Shown here: piece by piece, positions 16,922 through 26,000 of the stretch
Layout of the letters: each line of letters begins with the position of its first letter
Numbering within the stretch: position 1 is the first letter of the stretch
From: Chlorogloea sp. CCALA 695
GTDB lineage: Bacteria; Cyanobacteriota; Cyanobacteriia; Cyanobacteriales; Chroococcidiopsidaceae
Length of the DNA: 34,786 bases
NCBI RefSeq assembly: GCF_003003885.1
Contig: NZ_PVWN01000048.1
Span: 1-34,786, forward strand
Reading direction: 5' to 3'
Translations under genes and position numbers: made by a program
The notes under the pieces: generated by a model
Told to the model about the DNA's origin: nothing
The model's database searches: none
The model's input: the letters and a program-made list of their open reading frames with translations, nothing else

Positions 16922-17026
16922 CAATGCCGACGAAGTTAGCTGACGGGCTAGGACTGAGAGATGTCCCTCTGCTAAAAATGCAGATACGCCCCGAACTGTG
17001 GTTCCTCCGTTCTATCTTCATCATTG
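16922..17026 (-). promoter_or_regulatory. Cyclic-di-AMP riboswitch (ydaO/yuaA class)
   Basis: On the minus strand, within the leader of the permease gene, I read the conserved ydaO blocks in the correct order and spacing: CGGAGGAACC (genomic 17000-17009), then TTCGGGGCGTATCTGC, a TCTGC...GCAGA stem, AGGGACATCTCTCAGTCC, and AGCCCGTCAGCTAACTTCG (the invariant CCCGtCAGCTAAC falls at 16935-16947) followed by GGC. The closing P1 helix can form from CAATG (5' arm, 17022-17026) and CATTG (3' arm, 16922-16926). This agrees closely with the published ydaO riboswitch architecture, as I recall it from the Thermoanaerobacter example. I see no T-tract terminator between it and the start codon, so the mode of control is open. 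I see no GTA-N8-TAC (NtcA-type) box in the 160 bases further upstream. Confidence 0.88.
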
Positions 17027-17193
17027 CTTGAAAAGATAGATTTGGCTAATATACTCAAATTTTCTTGCAATATATCCTAGGATTTTTGATTAGTCAATGT
17101 ATCCAAAGGAGTAGGATGAGGATAAATCGCTTGTTTTGGTTGAGCTTTGGCGTTATCGGTTAGCTTATATATTCAATTATTTTAGATTCGCTT

Positions 17194-19344
17194 ATGTTAG
17201 ATATTGCTCAGTTTTTAGCTAAAGAACTTTCCCTGAAACCCTCTCAAGTTAAGAGTGCGTTGGAATTATTTGCGGAATCTGCTTCTATTCCATTTATCGC
17301 TCGTTACCGCAAAGAGCGCACGGGAGAAATGAATGAAATCCAGTTGCGGGAATTGTCGGATAGATTTACATACCTCAGCGAACTTGAAGATCGTAAGACG
17401 ACGATTGTAAATGCGATCGCAGACCTTGGTAAACTTACTGACGAACTAAAGCTAAAAATTGCCTCCTGTTTGCAAAAAACCGAGCTTGAGGATCTTTATT
17501 TACCCTACAAACCCAAAAGGCGCACTAAAGCAACTATTGCTAAAGATAGGGGTTTGCAACCTTTGGCTGAATTTATTAAATCTGTAAATAAGTCTAATGT
17601 TGCCAAATCTTTAGAGGAGGAAGCCGCAAAATATATTTCTGTCGAAAAGTCTGTAAATACTACGGTTGAGGCGCTTAAAGGTGCGGCGGATATTTTGGCG
17701 GAAGAAGTTGCAGAAAAGGCGGCTTTACGGGCTTCCGTGCGCGAATATTTCCTAAAATCGGGAGTATTTAGAGCGAAAATCAAAAAAGATTACCCTGAAG
17801 GTAGTACCAAGTACGAAATGTACCGCGACTACCAAATCAACGTCAAAAATATTGCTTCGCACAATATGTTAGCTCTCTTGCGTGGTGAAGCAGAGAAGAT
17901 TATCAATTTAGACCTTGATTTTGATGAATCTGTAATATTAAACTATTTGGAAAGCCGGGAAATAATTACTAAAAGCCGGGAAATAGAAGAGTTTTATCAA
18001 GGAATGCTCAAAGATGCTTTCAATCGCTTAATGAAGCCATCTTTAACTAGCGAAGTAATTGCCGATAGAAAGACTTACGCAGACATTGAATCTATTAAAA
18101 CTTTTGAAAGTAATTTAAGAGAACTATTATTATCTAGTCCCGCCGGGATGAAACCAACTATAGCTATCGATCCAGGCTTTAGAACTGGTTGTAAAGTAGC
18201 AGTTATTGATAACACAGGCAAGTTTTTAGAATATCAAGCTATATTCCCTCATTCTGGTACTTCACAACGTAATCAAGCAAGTCAAGCAATTGAAAGATTA
18301 ATTAAAAAATATAGCATTCAATTAATAGCTATTGGTAACGGTACAGCAGGGAGAGAAACCGATGAATTTATTACTGAAGTTTTTAAAGATGTAGAATCTA
18401 AGCCCGTTAAAGTCATGGTAAACGAATCGGGGGCATCAATTTATTCAGCTAGTGACGTTGCGATCGCCGAGTTTCCTGATTTAGATATTACAGTACGCGG
18501 TGCGATTAGTATTGGTAGGCGTTTGCAAGATCCTTTAGCGGAGCTTGTCAAAATCGATCCTAAATCTATCGGTGTGGGACAATATCAGCACGATGTCGAT
18601 CAAAAGCTACTCAAACAAAAGTTAGATGAAACTGTAGAAAGCTGCGTCAACTATGTAGGTGTAAATCTCAACACCGCTTCAGGAGAGCTTTTAGGGTTTG
18701 TTTCGGGAATTAATGCCACGATCGCTAAAAATATTATTACCTACAGAGACAAACACGGGGCATTTAGCGATCGCACTCAATTATTATCTGTACCAAAACT
18801 AGGCGCAAAAACCTTTGAACAATCCGCCGGATTTCTGCGTATTAGTGGCGGAAAAAACCCTTTAGACAACACCGCCGTGCATCCAGAGAGTTACGCTATT
18901 GTAAATGCGATCGCTAGTGACTTAAACGTTCCCTTAGCGGAGATTTCCCAGGCATCCAAGCAGCTTAAATCGATAAATCTGCAAAAATACGTCACAGCTA
19001 CCATTGGCGAACCTACATTGCGTGATATTATCAGTGAATTAGAAAAACCCGGTAGAGATCCAAGAGCAGAATTTAAGTATGCAACCTTTGCGGCGGGTGT
19101 AAAAGAGATTAGAGATTTGACTGTGGGAATGGAGTTAGAAGGAGTAGTTACAAACGTAGCTAATTTCGGGGCATTCGTAGATATTGGCGTACATCAAGAT
19201 GGGTTAGTGCATATATCGCAAATGGCTGATAAGTTTGTAGACGATCCCAATAAATTTGTTAAAGTCGGACAAGTTGTCAAGGTTAGGGTGCTAGAAATTA
19301 AAGAGAACTTGAAGCGGATTAGTTTATCAATGCGATCGCATTAA
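17194..19344 (+). CDS. tex: Tex-family RNA-binding transcription accessory protein
   Basis: A 716-aa Tex protein, normal length for the family. The N-terminal helical region (about 1-190) includes FIARYRKERTGEMNEIQLRE with the ELEDLYLPYKPKRRTKATIA motif. A YqgF/RNase H-like domain runs from about 325 (KPTIAIDPGFRTGCKVAVID) to 450. HhH modules lie near 490-560 (VGVNLNTASGELLGFVSGIN and FSDRTQLLSVPKLG), and a C-terminal S1 domain spans about 645-714 (ELEGVVTNVANFGAFVDIGV with DGLVHISQMADKFV). Tex binds nucleic acid and affects transcription, in an incompletely defined way. It diverges from the riboswitch-led ABC unit and ends on a HIP1-type palindrome (19330-19343) that overlaps the stop codon. 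Confidence 0.95.
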   Translation: MLDIAQFLAKELSLKPSQVKSALELFAESASIPFIARYRKERTGEMNEIQLRELSDRFTYLSELEDRKTTIVNAIADLGKLTDELKLKIASCLQKTELEDLYLPYKPKRRTKATIAKDRGLQPLAEFIKSVNKSNVAKSLEEEAAKYISVEKSVNTTVEALKGAADILAEEVAEKAALRASVREYFLKSGVFRAKIKKDYPEGSTKYEMYRDYQINVKNIASHNMLALLRGEAEKIINLDLDFDESVILNYLESREIITKSREIEEFYQGMLKDAFNRLMKPSLTSEVIADRKTYADIESIKTFESNLRELLLSSPAGMKPTIAIDPGFRTGCKVAVIDNTGKFLEYQAIFPHSGTSQRNQASQAIERLIKKYSIQLIAIGNGTAGRETDEFITEVFKDVESKPVKVMVNESGASIYSASDVAIAEFPDLDITVRGAISIGRRLQDPLAELVKIDPKSIGVGQYQHDVDQKLLKQKLDETVESCVNYVGVNLNTASGELLGFVSGINATIAKNIITYRDKHGAFSDRTQLLSVPKLGAKTFEQSAGFLRISGGKNPLDNTAVHPESYAIVNAIASDLNVPLAEISQASKQLKSINLQKYVTATIGEPTLRDIISELEKPGRDPRAEFKYATFAAGVKEIRDLTVGMELEGVVTNVANFGAFVDIGVHQDGLVHISQMADKFVDDPNKFVKVGQVVKVRVLEIKENLKRISLSMRSH

Positions 19345-19382
19345 TAGCGTTACCCTATGCGATCGCACTTTACAAGAGTTAT

Positions 19383-19826
19383 TTATCTAATTCCTAAATG
19401 ATTTGAGATTGCCCGTAGTTGTGAGTCTATTCGAGCTAGTCGTGAGTTTGTCTCGTCTCTACTGTAATTACTTGCAGCAATTACACTGTCAAGGCGATTA
19501 GCCAAGTTATTCATTGAATTTGTATAAATCCTCAAATCTTGACTGAAAGACTCTAAAAAACGATTGTTCGATTCTACAGATTGCTCAATGCGAGTTAGGC
19601 GCTCGTTACTAGCTTCTATAGATTGCTCAATACGTATCATGCGCTCATTACTAGCTTTGACAGATTCTTGTAATTCTTGCCGCAGTTGGGTAGAAGCTTC
19701 ATTACTAGCTTTGACAGATTCTTGTAATTCTTGCTCCGTGCGTGTCATTCGCTCATCGCTGGCAACAATTGACCTTTCTAATAAGGCTTCTATTCGGTCT
19801 AGGCGATCGCTTTGTGAATTAATCAT
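19383..19826 (-). CDS. Coiled-coil repeat protein of unknown function
   Basis: I do not recognise a domain. The 147-aa product is almost entirely heptad-like and polar, with repeats of the form ASNER(M/L)(T/I)RIEQS and ELQESVKASNE at 18-residue spacing, which would form a long alpha-helical coiled coil. It has no signal peptide, no membrane segment and no cysteine. It begins MINSQSDRLDRIEALLERSI; the start has no strong ribosome site (the best candidate is GAGAA about 10 bases upstream). The DNA contains a 36-base exact direct repeat (19645-19680 and 19699-19734), which makes its length prone to change. Similar short DUF-type coiled coils are common in cyanobacteria. It could be a structural, signalling or antitoxin-like part, but there is no sequence reason to prefer any of these. 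Confidence 0.65.
   Translation of the reverse strand: MINSQSDRLDRIEALLERSIVASDERMTRTEQELQESVKASNEASTQLRQELQESVKASNERMIRIEQSIEASNERLTRIEQSVESNNRFLESFSQDLRIYTNSMNNLANRLDSVIAASNYSRDETNSRLARIDSQLRAISNHLGIR
19645..19734. repeat. 36-base exact direct repeat inside the coiled-coil gene
   Basis: Positions 19645-19680 and 19699-19734 are identical (both begin TCATTACTAG and end AATTCTTGC), giving a 54-base (18-codon) period. The repeat is in frame, so recombination between copies would add or remove 18 residues without breaking the gene. Confidence 0.85.
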
Positions 19827-19919
19827 TAGTCAGATTCTCTTTCAATTTTTGATTGGGCAACTTCTCCCGAATGGCTAAAAAGTCACTTGACTATACTAAG
19901 TTTAGGCGATAGGCAGATC

Positions 19920-19941
19920 AAAAATAGCGATCGCTATTTTT
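19920..19941 (-). terminator. Hairpin built on HIP1, after the GST gene
   Basis: AAAAATAGCGATCGCTATTTTT is a perfect 22-base palindrome whose centre is AGCGATCGCT. It lies 11 bases past the stop of the minus-strand glutathione S-transferase gene. The T-rich arm on the minus strand makes it a plausible terminator. The lack of a loop means several central bases must stay unpaired. Confidence 0.6.
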
Positions 19942-19952
19942 TCAAAGCAGCA

Positions 19953-21158
19953 TTAAAGTTTGGCAAATTCTGCCGGATTTTGGTCGCGCCGATGTTTAAC
20001 TGGAATAGGTATACTTTGTCCATCACCTGCCAAAGCGGCGGTTGTTTCTAAAGCCTCTCGCAGTCTTTTCGCTGCATAGATTGACATATCTCTAGGTACA
20101 TTAATGCGATCGCGCAGATATCGTAAGGCGACATCCGATCCTGGTGGTGGCGGACAAGCTTCGCTACTCATCAAGTTAGTTAAAGTACAACGCAACGCAA
20201 CATCCATTAATGCGTCATCGGCAGGATTGACGCGAATAATGTTGGTACGGTGCTTGATTACGCGGTAGAGCGCCTCAGTGCGAGAATTTTCTGGTTCGGG
20301 GAAAGTCGCGTCAGGCAAGCCATTCCAAGAGCCGTTATCAACTCTAGCTTTATTAATCAGCATTTGAGGTTCGCCGTTTTCCCAACATCCTCCCATTTGA
20401 GGCGGCAAATCATGGGCGTGGGTGTGAAAGTCGCTTTGAGTACCTCGGTAAGTTGGTCTGCTTTCCATCGCTGCAAACCAGTCAGCTAGGCGAGGATGTT
20501 CTTCGCGCAACGAGTAGCCTTTGTAGTAGTACAAACTAGCATTCATGCGTTCAACATAGGGTGTAAAGATGACATCTACTGTCCCGAAATCCTCCAAAAA
20601 ATAAGGACTTGGCGTAGCACCGAGCGCCGCTTCTACCTTAGCTGCCATGTTTATAAAGCGATCGCGGCTTTCTTGCTCTTGTCGCGCCGATCTAGGAGGA
20701 TTGCATAACCACATACACCACTCTCGAAATAACCGTCGCTCTAATTGCCGTAGCGGTAGCACTGTGGGATGTTTCATACTTAATCCTAAGGGTGCGTAGA
20801 CTTGCTCTAAAGCAATTAAAATATCATCGCTTTCAGTAATAATGCGACCATCTAGTTCAACGGCGGGTAACATTCCTGAAGGTACTTTGCGCTTGTACCA
20901 GCTTTCTTTTTCCCCATAACAGAACATAGTTACTTTTTCTACGCGGTAGGGAATTTGTTTTTCCTCTAACCACAGCCAAATTTTTTGACAGTAAGGACAC
21001 CAAGCATGATTGTCTCGGTATAGTGTTACTCGCACCTCCGACTCGCTACGCCCAAATAGACGCAACCGAGATTGAGCATTGGTTAACCCATTAATAATAT
21101 CAACTTCATAGTTAGCAAGGGCTTCGAGTTCTGTCCAGCTTAAAGCGGAAATAGTCAT
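19953..21158 (-). CDS. Glutathione S-transferase family protein with long C-terminal extension
   Basis: The 401-aa protein has an N-terminal thioredoxin-fold GST domain (about 40-125) with [20 protein letters not shown] and [20 protein letters not shown], where CPYC and the E-S-D glutathione-site motif are seen. An all-alpha GST C-terminal domain runs to about 240 ([20 protein letters not shown]). The CPYC pair suggests omega- or glutaredoxin-like chemistry (thiol transfer or reductive deglutathionylation) instead of simple conjugation. The last 150 or so residues have no domain that I recognise; they contain [20 protein letters not shown] and [20 protein letters not shown]. Most bacterial GSTs are 200-240 aa, so this is about twice the normal length. 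It begins 171 bases from the alcohol dehydrogenase remnant. The substrate is unknown. Confidence 0.85.
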   Translation of the reverse strand: MTISALSWTELEALANYEVDIINGLTNAQSRLRLFGRSESEVRVTLYRDNHAWCPYCQKIWLWLEEKQIPYRVEKVTMFCYGEKESWYKRKVPSGMLPAVELDGRIITESDDILIALEQVYAPLGLSMKHPTVLPLRQLERRLFREWCMWLCNPPRSARQEQESRDRFINMAAKVEAALGATPSPYFLEDFGTVDVIFTPYVERMNASLYYYKGYSLREEHPRLADWFAAMESRPTYRGTQSDFHTHAHDLPPQMGGCWENGEPQMLINKARVDNGSWNGLPDATFPEPENSRTEALYRVIKHRTNIIRVNPADDALMDVALRCTLTNLMSSEACPPPPGSDVALRYLRDRINVPRDMSIYAAKRLREALETTAALAGDGQSIPIPVKHRRDQNPAEFAKL

Positions 21159-21329
21159 GATATTATCCTGAAGGTCAAAGTTACTATTTTACTATTTTCC
21201 ATCGGTTCAAGGTGGCTTGTAGCTGTCGATACTATTGCAAGTAAACTAGCGACAGATGATTAAAACAATGTTTTAAGCTAAAAACTGGATTTGACTGCTC
21301 AAAATTACAGTAATTAAAGGACTAAAGAC

Positions 21330-21615
21330 ATGAAAGCTGCGATCGTTCCTGCCTTAAATAGTCCTTGGGAAATTAGAGAAGTTCACGCCTGAACCTGATG
21401 CTAACCAAGTATTAATCAAAGTTGGCGCAAGCAGACTATGTTACACCAACGTACACATTACTAAGGGCAATATTCCGACGCAATTTCCCCGCACTTTAGG
21501 ACACGAACCCGTTGGGGAGATTGTGGCAATTGGATCAGGAGTAACATCAAGACAAGTAGGCGATCGCGTAGCTAATGGTGAAGTACGATTTAGAGCCGTA
21601 ATCACTGATATGTAG
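21330..21615 (+). pseudogene. Zinc-type alcohol dehydrogenase remnant with frameshift and large internal deletion
   Basis: ATG 21330 gives MKAAIVPALNSPWEIREVHA and then hits TGA. One base further on, another frame continues PEPDANQVLIKVGASRLCYT, HITKGNIPTQFPRTLGHEPV and GEIVAIGSGVTSRQVGDRV. This is the N-terminal GroES-like half of a medium-chain Zn-alcohol dehydrogenase, including the GHEPVGE zinc-side motif. Right after GDRV the sequence changes to ANGEVRFRAVITDM and stop, which looks like the extreme C-terminus of the same enzyme family. The coenzyme domain (about 230-250 residues) is therefore missing between them, and a frameshift lies near residue 20. About 285 bases remain of a roughly 1-kb gene. 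It cannot make a working enzyme. Confidence 0.82.
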
Positions 21616-21674
21616 TATAGTCTTGGCAAGCGGCTAGTTGTAGCTGCTCAAACTTACTAAATAAGGAGCAAGTG

Positions 21675-22532
21675 ATGAGCAACACAATCTTGGTTACTGG
21701 TGCTACAGGTAATGTAGGTAGTCAAGTCGTACAACAGCTAGTTGCTTCTGGGATAATGCCACGAGTAGCAGTACGTTCGATGAATAAAGCAGAGTCACTA
21801 AAAAAAGCTGGCGCTGAACCTGTAGAGATGGATTTAGAGCGCCCGGAGACAGTTCAATCTGCCTTAACGGGAGTAGAGAAAGTTTTCTTAGTCAGTCCTT
21901 TTGTACCAAATATGGTTGAACTTACGGCTATTTTGATTGAAACAGCAAAAAGAGCAAATGTTCAGCAAATTGTTAAACTCTCCGCCCTAGCACAGCCAGG
22001 AATTGCCCTAAGTAAGTGGCATTCTGAAATGGAAAATGCGATTACTTCTTCAGGTATTTCTTTCACTTTCTTGCGCCCTAATGGATTTATGCAAAACTTT
22101 GTCAATGCAATGGCAGAGACTATTAAATCTGACAAGGCTTTTTATCTAAACGCGGGGGATGGTAAAGTTAGCTTCGTTGATACTCGTGATATTGCCTCAG
22201 TAGCAGTAGCGGCTTTAATAACTAGCGGTCATGAAGGGCAATCTTACACTATTACAGGCGCGGAAGCTTTGTCTCACGCTGAATCGGCATCTATTTTGTC
22301 TCAAGTTTTGGGTAGAACAATTAATTATGTAGATGTTCCTGAAGATGTCGTGCGTCAAGGAATGCAAGGCGCAGGAATGCCAGAACCAACAGTTAACGCC
22401 TTACTAGAATTGTATGCTAGTTATAAAGCAGGACAAGCAGCAACGGTATCGCCAGTCGTAGAGCAAGTTACAGGAAAGCAACCTATAAGTTTTGAGCAGT
22501 TTGCCAAAGATTACGCAGAAGTTTGGCAATAA
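21675..22532 (+). CDS. NmrA-like NAD(P)-binding atypical SDR
   Basis: A 285-aa Rossmann protein of the NmrA/TMR-SDR class. NTILVTGATGNVGSQVVQQL gives the TGATGNVG dinucleotide loop (about 8-15). VRSMNKAESLKKAGAEPVEM and DLERPETVQSALTGVEKVFL complete the binding core, and LRPNGFMQNF (about 135-144) is the typical replacement for the classical YxxxK site. Relatives reduce quinones or serve as redox sensors without strong catalysis, so the activity cannot be stated. I chose ATG 21675 over GTG 21672 because AAGGAG lies six bases before it. It starts 60 bases after the dehydrogenase remnant, with which it may once have shared a promoter. Confidence 0.87.
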   Translation: MSNTILVTGATGNVGSQVVQQLVASGIMPRVAVRSMNKAESLKKAGAEPVEMDLERPETVQSALTGVEKVFLVSPFVPNMVELTAILIETAKRANVQQIVKLSALAQPGIALSKWHSEMENAITSSGISFTFLRPNGFMQNFVNAMAETIKSDKAFYLNAGDGKVSFVDTRDIASVAVAALITSGHEGQSYTITGAEALSHAESASILSQVLGRTINYVDVPEDVVRQGMQGAGMPEPTVNALLELYASYKAGQAATVSPVVEQVTGKQPISFEQFAKDYAEVWQ

Positions 22533-22549
22533 GTAAATTGCGATCGCAC

Positions 22550-23071
22550 CTACAATGTTTGCTGCCATAATGCCGCTTCTACAAGTAGCTGCTCAATTAG
22601 TGGAGTTTTACTATTAGTGTAGCTAGTGCGATCGCCTGCAAATTCTTGAGCCAATTTCCGCTTTAAAGCTTCGTATCTCTGCGCTACTTGGGGGTTGTTT
22701 CTCAGAAAATCCCGAAACAAAATATGTCTTTCCCAAAACTCGCTATTTACTAGCACTGCATGGATTTGATGAGTACGAGGCATTCCTTTACGAAAGTAGT
22801 GTCTTCCAGGAATTCCCAATTCGCCGTGGTAGCTGTAGCCAATGGCTTCGAAATTAGAAATTTGCTCTAGTAAAGGCGGTATTTGCTTTAAACCTAAAAT
22901 CATATCAATTACAGGTTTAGCGGCTAATCCTGGTATGGAGGTGCTACCAATATGCTGAATATTTGTTACGGTATCGCCTAAAGCCAGCATAACTCGCTGT
23001 TTTTCTTGCTCGTATTGGTTACACCAATTAGCATTGTAATCAACTATTATAATTGGATCTTCACTACTCAT
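22550..23071 (-). CDS. GrpB family (UPF0157) protein
   Basis: A 173-aa protein with the UPF0157 core, a nucleotidyltransferase-like fold. Signatures are IIVDYNANWCNQYEQEKQRV near the start, IQHIGSTSIPGLAAKPVIDM (about 40-59), and RTHQIHAVLVNSEFWERHIL with FRDFLRNNP later on. No catalytic role is firmly known; relatives are sometimes fused to dephospho-CoA kinase. Length is typical (165-185). Its ATG shares one base with the stop of the upstream SNF2 helicase gene (TAATG), so translation is very likely coupled. A functional link between the two is not established, but this overlap suggests a shared message. Confidence 0.9.
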   Translation of the reverse strand: MSSEDPIIIVDYNANWCNQYEQEKQRVMLALGDTVTNIQHIGSTSIPGLAAKPVIDMILGLKQIPPLLEQISNFEAIGYSYHGELGIPGRHYFRKGMPRTHQIHAVLVNSEFWERHILFRDFLRNNPQVAQRYEALKRKLAQEFAGDRTSYTNSKTPLIEQLLVEAALWQQTL

Positions 23072-26000
23072 TATTCGTCTTCAATCGCTGCATCTCGATC
23101 TAAAATCAGTAAGTCACGCAATCCATTAGTATCTAGTTCCGTTAACCATTGTTCCCCTGCGCCTACTACTTGCTCAGCTAGTTCTTTTTTGCTTTCAATC
23201 ATGGCATTAATTTTTTCTTCTAACGTGCCAGTACAAACAAATTTATGTACTAAAACATTACGTTTTTGCCCAATTCTAAATACGCGATCGGTTGCTTGAT
23301 TTTCTACAGCAGGATTCCACCAGCGATCAAAGTGAAATACATGATTTGCTCTCGTCAAATTTAACCCTACACCCCCAGCTTTGAGGGAAAGAATAAAAAT
23401 CGGCGGCGCTTGCGGATCGTGCTGAAAACGATCAATCATTTCTTCTCTTTGCGTCTTTGTAGTGCTGCCATATAGAAACAATACTTCTCTATTTAACTGC
23501 TGTTCTAAATGTGCTTTTAGTAACTTTCCCCACTCCGCAAATTGAGTAAAAATTAAAGCGCGATCGCCTTCAGCTAAAACTTCCTCTAACATCTCCTGCA
23601 AACGCTGTAATTTACCTGATTTTTTATCAAAATCGCTAGGTAATGTATTTACTTTTGCTGCTTTTTCTCCTACCATCGCTGGATGATTACAGATTTGTTT
23701 TAGCTTCACAAGTAACGCTAAAATCATGCCGCGACGCTGTACCCCTTCTGCTGATTCTATTTGAGCTAAAGAGTCTTCAACTACTTGTTGATAAAGGCTT
23801 GCTTGGTCTACAGAAAGTCCGCAAAACACAGTCATTTCTTGCTTTTCGGGCAAATCTTGAATAATTGTGCGATCGCTTTTCAATCGCCGTAATATAAACG
23901 GCTGTACCAAAGATCGTAATGTATTTAAAGAAGCTGCATCGCCATACTTTTCAATTGGCATTGCAAACCGCCTTTGAAAAAATTGTTTAGCGCCCAAGTA
24001 ACCTGGATTGAGAAAGTCTAAAATTGACCATAATTCCCCTAATCTATTTTCTACAGGCGTACCAGTCAAAGCAATTTTAAAACTAGCCTTTAATTGTCTA
24101 ACTGCTTGGGATTGTTTCGCATCGGAGTTTTTAACATTTTGGGCTTCATCTAATACAACTCCTTGCCAAGAAACACTTTCAAATACCTTAATATCCCGGT
24201 AAGTTAACGCATAACTTGTAATAACAACTTCATGTTTTTGTACTTCTTTGACAAAAACCTCACCTTTGGAGCGTTTATCGCCGTGATGAATCATTACTTT
24301 TAAGCTGGGCGCAAATTTCTTCACTTCTCGCTCCCAGTTACCCAATACCGAAGTTGGACAAACTACCAAAGTTGGCTGTGTCAAAGCTTTTTGTTCTTGC
24401 AAATAAAGCAAAAAGGCGATTAACTGCGGCGTTTTACCCAAACCCATATCATCGGCTAAACACGCACCCAAACCCCAACGCTCTAAAAACACTAGCCAGC
24501 TAAAACCCCGTTGTTGATAAGGGCGCAACTCTCCTTGAAACTTGCTTGGTGTCGGTAAAACTGCGATCGCATTATTATCTTGTAAAGTAGTCATCAATTC
24601 CTGAAGCACTCCCGAAGCTTCAAAGCTGACTACTGGCAATTTTTCAATTGCCATCGTATCCCCCGTACTCAAGCGCAACGCATCTTCGAGCGATAATGTC
24701 AAGCTATTTTTACGAGCAGCAAAAAAGTTTTGGGCAGTTTTAATATCAGGCGGCTTCAGTTCTACCCATTCTCCATTAATCTCTACAAGGGGGCTGTTAA
24801 GCGCTACAAGGCGGTCAAATTCGGCTTTAGATATTGTTTGCCCACCAATGACCAATTCCCACTGCAAGGTCAGTAAACTGTGCAATCCTAAACGTTGCTG
24901 TTGTTGGGGAGTTGCGTTGCTAATTTTCAATCCCAAACGATTCGCCCAACCGCCGCTACTGCTAAGACTTGGCGGCAAAACTACGCCTAAACCGTTATCC
25001 TCAAACCGCCAAGCTATAGATTTAATAAATTCATAAGCTTGCAACGGAGTCAAAATACAACTTTGAGGATAGGCGAATTCTAAACTAGGCGCAACGGGTT
25101 CGTACAATCTAGAAGCCAAACCCAACCCGCGCAAAAAAGTTTCTTGGGGGTTTTCTATCTCTCGATTTTGATACACCCAACTTTCCACCGGATGCTGCCA
25201 AATTGCTGCGGCATCTACCAAAAATTCCGCTTCATCTACAGCTTGCAGAGAATAAGCCAAAATCCACTCATTATTATCAGAGGTTGGCGGCACTAACTGA
25301 AAACAAGTCCGAAAGCGATTTTGAGCCGCCGTCAATTGATACTGCAAAGGTGCAATCCAAGCATTCAACGACGATTCCAGGCGTTCTAGTTGCCCTGGCT
25401 CTGATTTAACAGTATTATCAGTACGAGTTAAACTGTGTAGCCACTCTTTCCATAAAGGCGGCAAGGTAGGCAAATCGCTACTAACCACTGTTCGCACTTG
25501 AGCATCTATGGTACTACTAAGAAAGTCTTGAATTAGTTTTTGTGGCGGCAATGGTAAATCTATCGCCCTGTTGGCTTCCTGCTGATAGTACAGACAAGCT
25601 AAAGGCATAGTTTGGGCAAATTGTTCCAAGCGCCCCGAATCAACGGAACTATCTAATAAACTGCGCCACTTAGTCGTTAGCGTATTATCTTCAAGTCTTT
25701 CTAAAGTAGGTAAAAACTTAGCCTTACTCATTATATCCCAACTCCACCGGGCAACTTGCGCCCAAAAACGCAAATCTCCACCCAAGTAAGAATTTTCTTC
25801 AATTCCTAAAGGTAAAGAGTTTAGAAGTTTCATTGCTTCTAGGGGAGTAAAGCAAAACCCCTCAACTTGCCAGGGATATAACAAATATGACTTATCGCTG
25901 TCTAATTCTATGGCGACAGAGTGTACCGGAAACTGTAAATTTTGTTCGCTATGAGTTGGTAAAGCAATTACTTGACTAGAAGCTACTCGATGATTACTAA

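Noticed and set aside
16841-17193. NtcA (nitrogen control) box upstream of the ABC transporter
   Set aside because: I looked for GTA-N8-TAC in the sequence between the riboswitch and tex and found no match; the riboswitch explains regulation better.
21441-21629. 62-codon minus-strand frame over the alcohol dehydrogenase remnant
   Set aside because: It is antisense to the remnant and its product resembles no family.
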